Source: Sipunculus nudus (taxonomy: Eukaryota > Annelida > Sipuncula > Golfingiida > Sipunculidae). From it: 64,000 nt of DNA. Below the pieces are notes generated by a model. It did no database searches. It was not told where the DNA came from and saw only the letters and a program-made list of their open reading frames with translations. Shown here in pieces: positions 60,612 through 64,000 of the stretch (position 1 is the first letter of the stretch; every line of letters starts with the position of its first letter). The stretch covers positions 30,629,558-30,693,557 of the forward strand of contig CM049310.1 of assembly GCA_026874595.1 (NCBI GenBank). The letters run 5' to 3'. Both the position numbers and the translations under genes were made by a program.

Positions 60612-62600
60612 GTAAGTTCATTCTTTATTTATTCTTTTTATGTTACTTATATTAAGTCTTATATGGAATATACAGGGAAATTTGAGTACTTATTTAACAA
60701 GAGTAATGCTTAAACTTTCTTCATTACATGCATACTTTTAAAAAAGAATATGTAAAATGCGGTCACTTTCTCCCAATTTTTCAAACGGTAGTCCTCTCTA
60801 TATATTTAAGGTAGGATCCCTCGAATAAAATTTGGCCTAAAAGTCATTTTAAATTAATATTAGATCCATGACGTATATATCATTTTAAACCAGGATGTAA
60901 TAATCTTTCTGATTGTAAACGTATTCATGAAATAAATAGATTCCTTGTCGCATCAGCTGTGTGTCGCATATCGGGCATTGTTTACACGCAGTCAAGAGTA
61001 CCACAAATATTCATACACAATGGCATCTTCAACCCCTAAAAAGATTTTGCCAACAGCATTAATATTTGTTATTCATTAATCATGTGACCATTTCAGCCAA
61101 TTATAGAGGTCGTGTCTTCCAGCACCGGGTCTCATCTAATTGGACCAAAATACAGTGCTCCCCTCTGGTGTACGAGGTCAAAACAAACAGCGCTTACGAT
61201 ACAGGTAGTAGCCTATAGGCAAAGCGCTATGTAAAGAGCGTAGGAATCAACATAATTATCAGGTCGTGTTGCCAGCAAAACGGTTTACCAGCCAAGCGAG
61301 GAATACACGGGGTCAATGTTGTTACATTTCGTATTTAGTGACAGCTCACCGCCCCGGAAACCGTTTGAAAAGGCTACAGGCTAAGAGAGAATGGCCTGAC
61401 AGGTGGTTTGCACAGGTCCTTGTGCAAATAGTATGCCCGGCCGGTGAGCTGTAATTCAAACGAAATGTAACAAGATTGGCTCCGTGCATACCTCGCTAGC
61501 TTGTTTCCGTTTTGCTGGAAACGGATTCATGGCTACGCTAACATAGTCGTCATGTCATAATCGAATCGGTCGATGATGCGAGAACGCTGAGGGAGCAATT
61601 AAAATTCGACTTTATTTTTACTTAGAGTAACCATAAAACTGTCATCAAGCGGCGCTTGAAGCGCAGCTATGGGCGGAGCCATAGTGCCTGTCGAGTGTTT
61701 GTTAACTGGCATTTGGTTGGCTGCTAGTCACATCATACGCACAATGTTTTTCAGCAGACAAGGACCCACCACCTGGTGTCTAAGTGTATCATGAACGGTC
61801 AATCCAGGCAGCGGGAAAATCAGTAGCTTCTTTAGAAGCGCAAGACTTCAGCTGCCTCGGGAGCTATAGGTAGCCGAGTTTCGTGGCTTGCAAAATGTCA
61901 GCTGGCTTAAATTGACCTGAATATGGTTATCTATATTACATGTGACATATTGCATCCATTTAGCATTTAACTGTTTTTTTATTGAATCTGTCCTTGTGGT
62001 TTCATAAGCGAGCAATTCCGTAATTTACAAAATCACACCGTTTCCTTTCAGCGACACTTGAGAAACGAAATATAACAAAACTTGATCATTTTTATAAATG
62101 TTATTCTTCAGTTAAGCCCCTTGAAATACAGAATAAAAGTACAAAGCAGGAGATCTTTACTTTATGAAATCAATTTATAATGCGGAGAACTGCAACTTAG
62201 CCAGTCATCATCAAAATCAACTAAACTAACTCTGTATTAGTCTGTATATGTTTCGGTCATTTTTAATTTTAAAGAATTTATCATCTTTTTTTTCTCAAGC
62301 CAGACTGAGCTGCATGAAATCGGCTCACTTCGGCTTAATGAAATATCGGCGGTGTCTTCTGATAAACTCGGCTGGGCTGGGCTTGATCTTAACTCGGCTG
62401 GCGGCGACGCAAAATGGCGGCGGCGCCTGGCTCAAAATAAAGGAACAGGAAAGCCAAATCATCGAAGTATTTTGTGATCCGGCATTATTATTAATTCATA
62501 ATTATGACTTGTACAGAAAATCAAGTTCATCTGAGTCTGCTTTTTGAAGATTCATATATGTTTGTATTTTAGTAAATATGTGTTGTTGTTTTTTTTATAG
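60612..62600 (+). other. intron 7 of PA/EB gene
   Basis: It contains a near-palindromic element at 61271-61518. The open frame at 62248-62547 is not recognised. The intron ends in TTTTTTTATAG. Confidence 0.6.
61271..61518. mobile_element. ~250-bp palindromic MITE-like element
   Basis: The left arm (CCAGCAAAACGG...GTTACATTTCG...ACAGCTCACCG, 61272-61357) and right arm (CGGTGAGCTGT...CGAAATGTAAC...CCGTTTTGCTGG, 61436-61518) are inverted copies of ~85 bp. A hairpin TTTGCACAGG/CTTGTGCAAA sits at the centre. Confidence 0.75.
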
Positions 62601-62747
62601 GGAAGAATCTCACAGAGTCGTGTTCCGTAAGCAGTGACTGCGCCGGCTATCCTGTCGGCCACGCATGTTCAAGCGGTGTCTGCGTATGTCATCCAGACTA
62701 TTACAACACTGAATCGTCAACTGACTTTGGCAGCTCATGTGTTAGCC
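62601..62747 (+). CDS. PA/EB gene, exon 8 (second Cys-rich module)
   Basis: The acceptor is TTTTTTATAG and the donor is AGCC|GTGAGT. It is 147 nt, phase 1 on both sides. It encodes KNLTESCSVSSDCAGYPVGH, ACSSGVCVCHPDYYNTESST and DFGSSCVS. Its six cysteines are spaced C-5-C-8-C-4-C-1-C-16-C, an EB-like module. Being phase 1-1, it is a shuffling unit like exon 2. Confidence 0.88.
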
Positions 62748-64000
62748 GTGAGTTTATTGTTCTCAATTTCGACTTCATATTGAAAATCTGGTTTTTGTAC
62801 AAGTGAAAGGTTGCAGTTATTTATAGGTGGACAGAAGCACATTTTCTTCGCTGTGATGACAACCACCCTTCTAGGGTGACCACCAAGGTAAAGGGACCAC
62901 TCTGATATGACGACCGTTAAGATTAAGCGACCTCGCTGCTGTGACAGCCACAGTAGTAGAGCAACGTGTCAATGGACGCGGTGGGGATACGTTATTGTGT
63001 ATGTCCGTACCTACGTTTGTCAGTACGGTTTAAGATTGTTCACCACTTCAAAATAGCACCCAGCCCATGGCGATAACAACTCCTGCACCATCAGGGAGAG
63101 ATTTTCATAATCGCTGCAGTTTAAACTTGCATAGTTAATACAAAGATAAAATTAAAGAACTAAAAAGAAAACAATGGTGGTGTGTGCATAACACTTATAG
63201 GAAACGACATTATGTGGAAATGCAGAACCTTACTTGCCGTAAAGATATTTCCCTCCAATGACATCAGCAGGTTTTTCAGAGTTTTATAAATGCCCAGAAA
63301 GACTTGCAATTTCTCTTCATCTAATTGCAATTTCCTTACGAGATTGTGGTAGGGCCTTGCCCCTGTCTTCGCTTTTTATTTCGTGCACCCACCATCACTG
63401 TTTTTTTTTTTACTGTTTTTCATCACCATGTAACGTGCAGCAGTTATGACGATCTGTTCATGATGGTGCAGAGGTCCTCATGTCGATGTACTTCGTGGCC
63501 TTTTGAACGAATATAATGGTATATAATGGACATACACGAAAACGTATTCGCATCCGTATTCGTACAAGTGGTCAGGTAGCTAAATCCGCAAAAACATAAA
63601 TCCGCAAGCCGGACCGCATCCCATGCCGCAAAATCTTTCAACTGGACACAGTCCTTCTTATTTATTTAGGCAAGTTTTCATATGCGTCCAAGACAAAAGT
63701 GCCATAATGACCACTAAGGTAACTTGGACCCTGTTTTGACATAAACAAAGATAACGACCACATTGCTATGACAATCACCCAGAAAACGCGACCATACTGC
63801 AATAACAACAACATAGGTGGCGCAATCACACTACTATGAAAAACACCAGGGTAACGCTACCACACTGTATGAAAACCAACAATGTAACGCGACCACATTG
63901 CTATGACAACTACTCATGTAACGCGACCACACTGCTATGACAACCACCCAGGTAACGCGTCCACGCTGCTATAACGATCAACCTGACAACGCGACCACAC
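62748..64000 (+). other. intron 8 of PA/EB gene, continuing past the window
   Basis: It contains the beginning of a ~35-bp minisatellite. No ninth exon was recognised. Confidence 0.55.
63690..64000. repeat. ~35-bp minisatellite running off the window end
   Basis: Units with AACGCGACCACACTGCTATG followed by ACAACCACCCAGGT. Related degenerate units already appear at 62850-62960 (GCTGTGATGACAACCACCC), suggesting an older and larger array. Confidence 0.9.

Larger units (their letters stand above)
41251..64000 (+). other. Gene model: secreted or surface EB-PA-EB protein, eight exons and continuing
   Basis: Exons are 41251-41278, 42468-42641, 48417-48520, 51201-51320, 51859-51904, 59364-59438, 60447-60611 and 62601-62747. 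Phases 1, 1, 0, 0, 1, 1, 1 match at all seven junctions with no stop, giving 286 codons plus one base. Residues 1-24 form a signal peptide, ~26-67 an eight-Cys EB-like module, ~75-235 a PA domain and ~239-286 a six-Cys EB-like module. PA domains are substrate- or ligand-binding lids, seen in proteases, sorting receptors and secreted proteins; no protease domain is visible yet. NLT glycosylation sites occur in exons 3 and 8. The 3' end lies beyond the window. Confidence 0.85.

Noticed and set aside
62248-62547. 99-codon open frame in intron 7
   Set aside because: No recognisable domain, and the exon 7 to exon 8 phases join without it.

Overview
This is eukaryotic (animal) genomic DNA. It is AT-rich and has short exons split by kilobase introns with GT/AG borders. 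It is crowded with minisatellites, microsatellites, non-autonomous DNA transposons, a tRNA-derived SINE, decayed LINE 3' ends and two broken Ty3/gypsy elements. A marine invertebrate, perhaps a mollusc or another lophotrochozoan, is my best guess from style alone. No sequence here fixes the species.

Three host genes can be supported, all on the + strand. (1) 1956-2563 is the last exon of a mucin-like single-pass membrane protein whose earlier exons lie left of the window. (2) 11670-25831 is a complete four-exon gene for a ~125-residue NTF2/SnoaL-like protein. Exon phases match at every junction, although the 10-nt first exon is an inference. (3) 41251 to beyond the window end is an eight-exon (so far) gene for a secreted or surface protein: signal peptide, cysteine-rich EB-like module, protease-associated (PA) domain, second EB-like module. 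All seven junction phases agree, giving 286 codons before the window runs out.

Layout. 1-2.7 kb: mucin-like 3' exon and poly(A) signal. 4.3-4.9 kb: ~25-bp minisatellite. 5.66-8.97 kb: ~36-bp satellite that opens with one inverted unit and contains a 532-bp internal duplication. 9-10.6 kb: homopolymers and a long TA tract. 11.67-25.8 kb: NTF2-like gene. Its intron 1 holds a broken gypsy pol split by ~5 kb of other DNA, and its intron 2 holds a LINE 3' end. Exon 2 of this gene is followed by a 55-bp tandem repeat that carries a fresh consensus 5' splice site in every unit. 26.5-26.8 kb: full-length SINE. 28.24-32.60 kb: ~4.35-kb terminal-inverted-repeat element sitting inside a ~31-bp tandem array. 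36.0, 37.5-39.0, 40.3 and 44.8 kb: four further MITE-like elements, three with clean TTA, TA and 9-bp target duplications. 41.25 kb to the end: the PA/EB gene, with a minus-strand gypsy remnant and an 842-bp-spaced intronic duplication in intron 5, and minisatellites in introns 2, 6 and 8.

I saw no CRISPR array, operon or prokaryotic system. The most unusual items are the minisatellite that multiplies a splice donor, the multi-exon PA/EB gene, and the inverted repeat at the edge of the 36-bp satellite.
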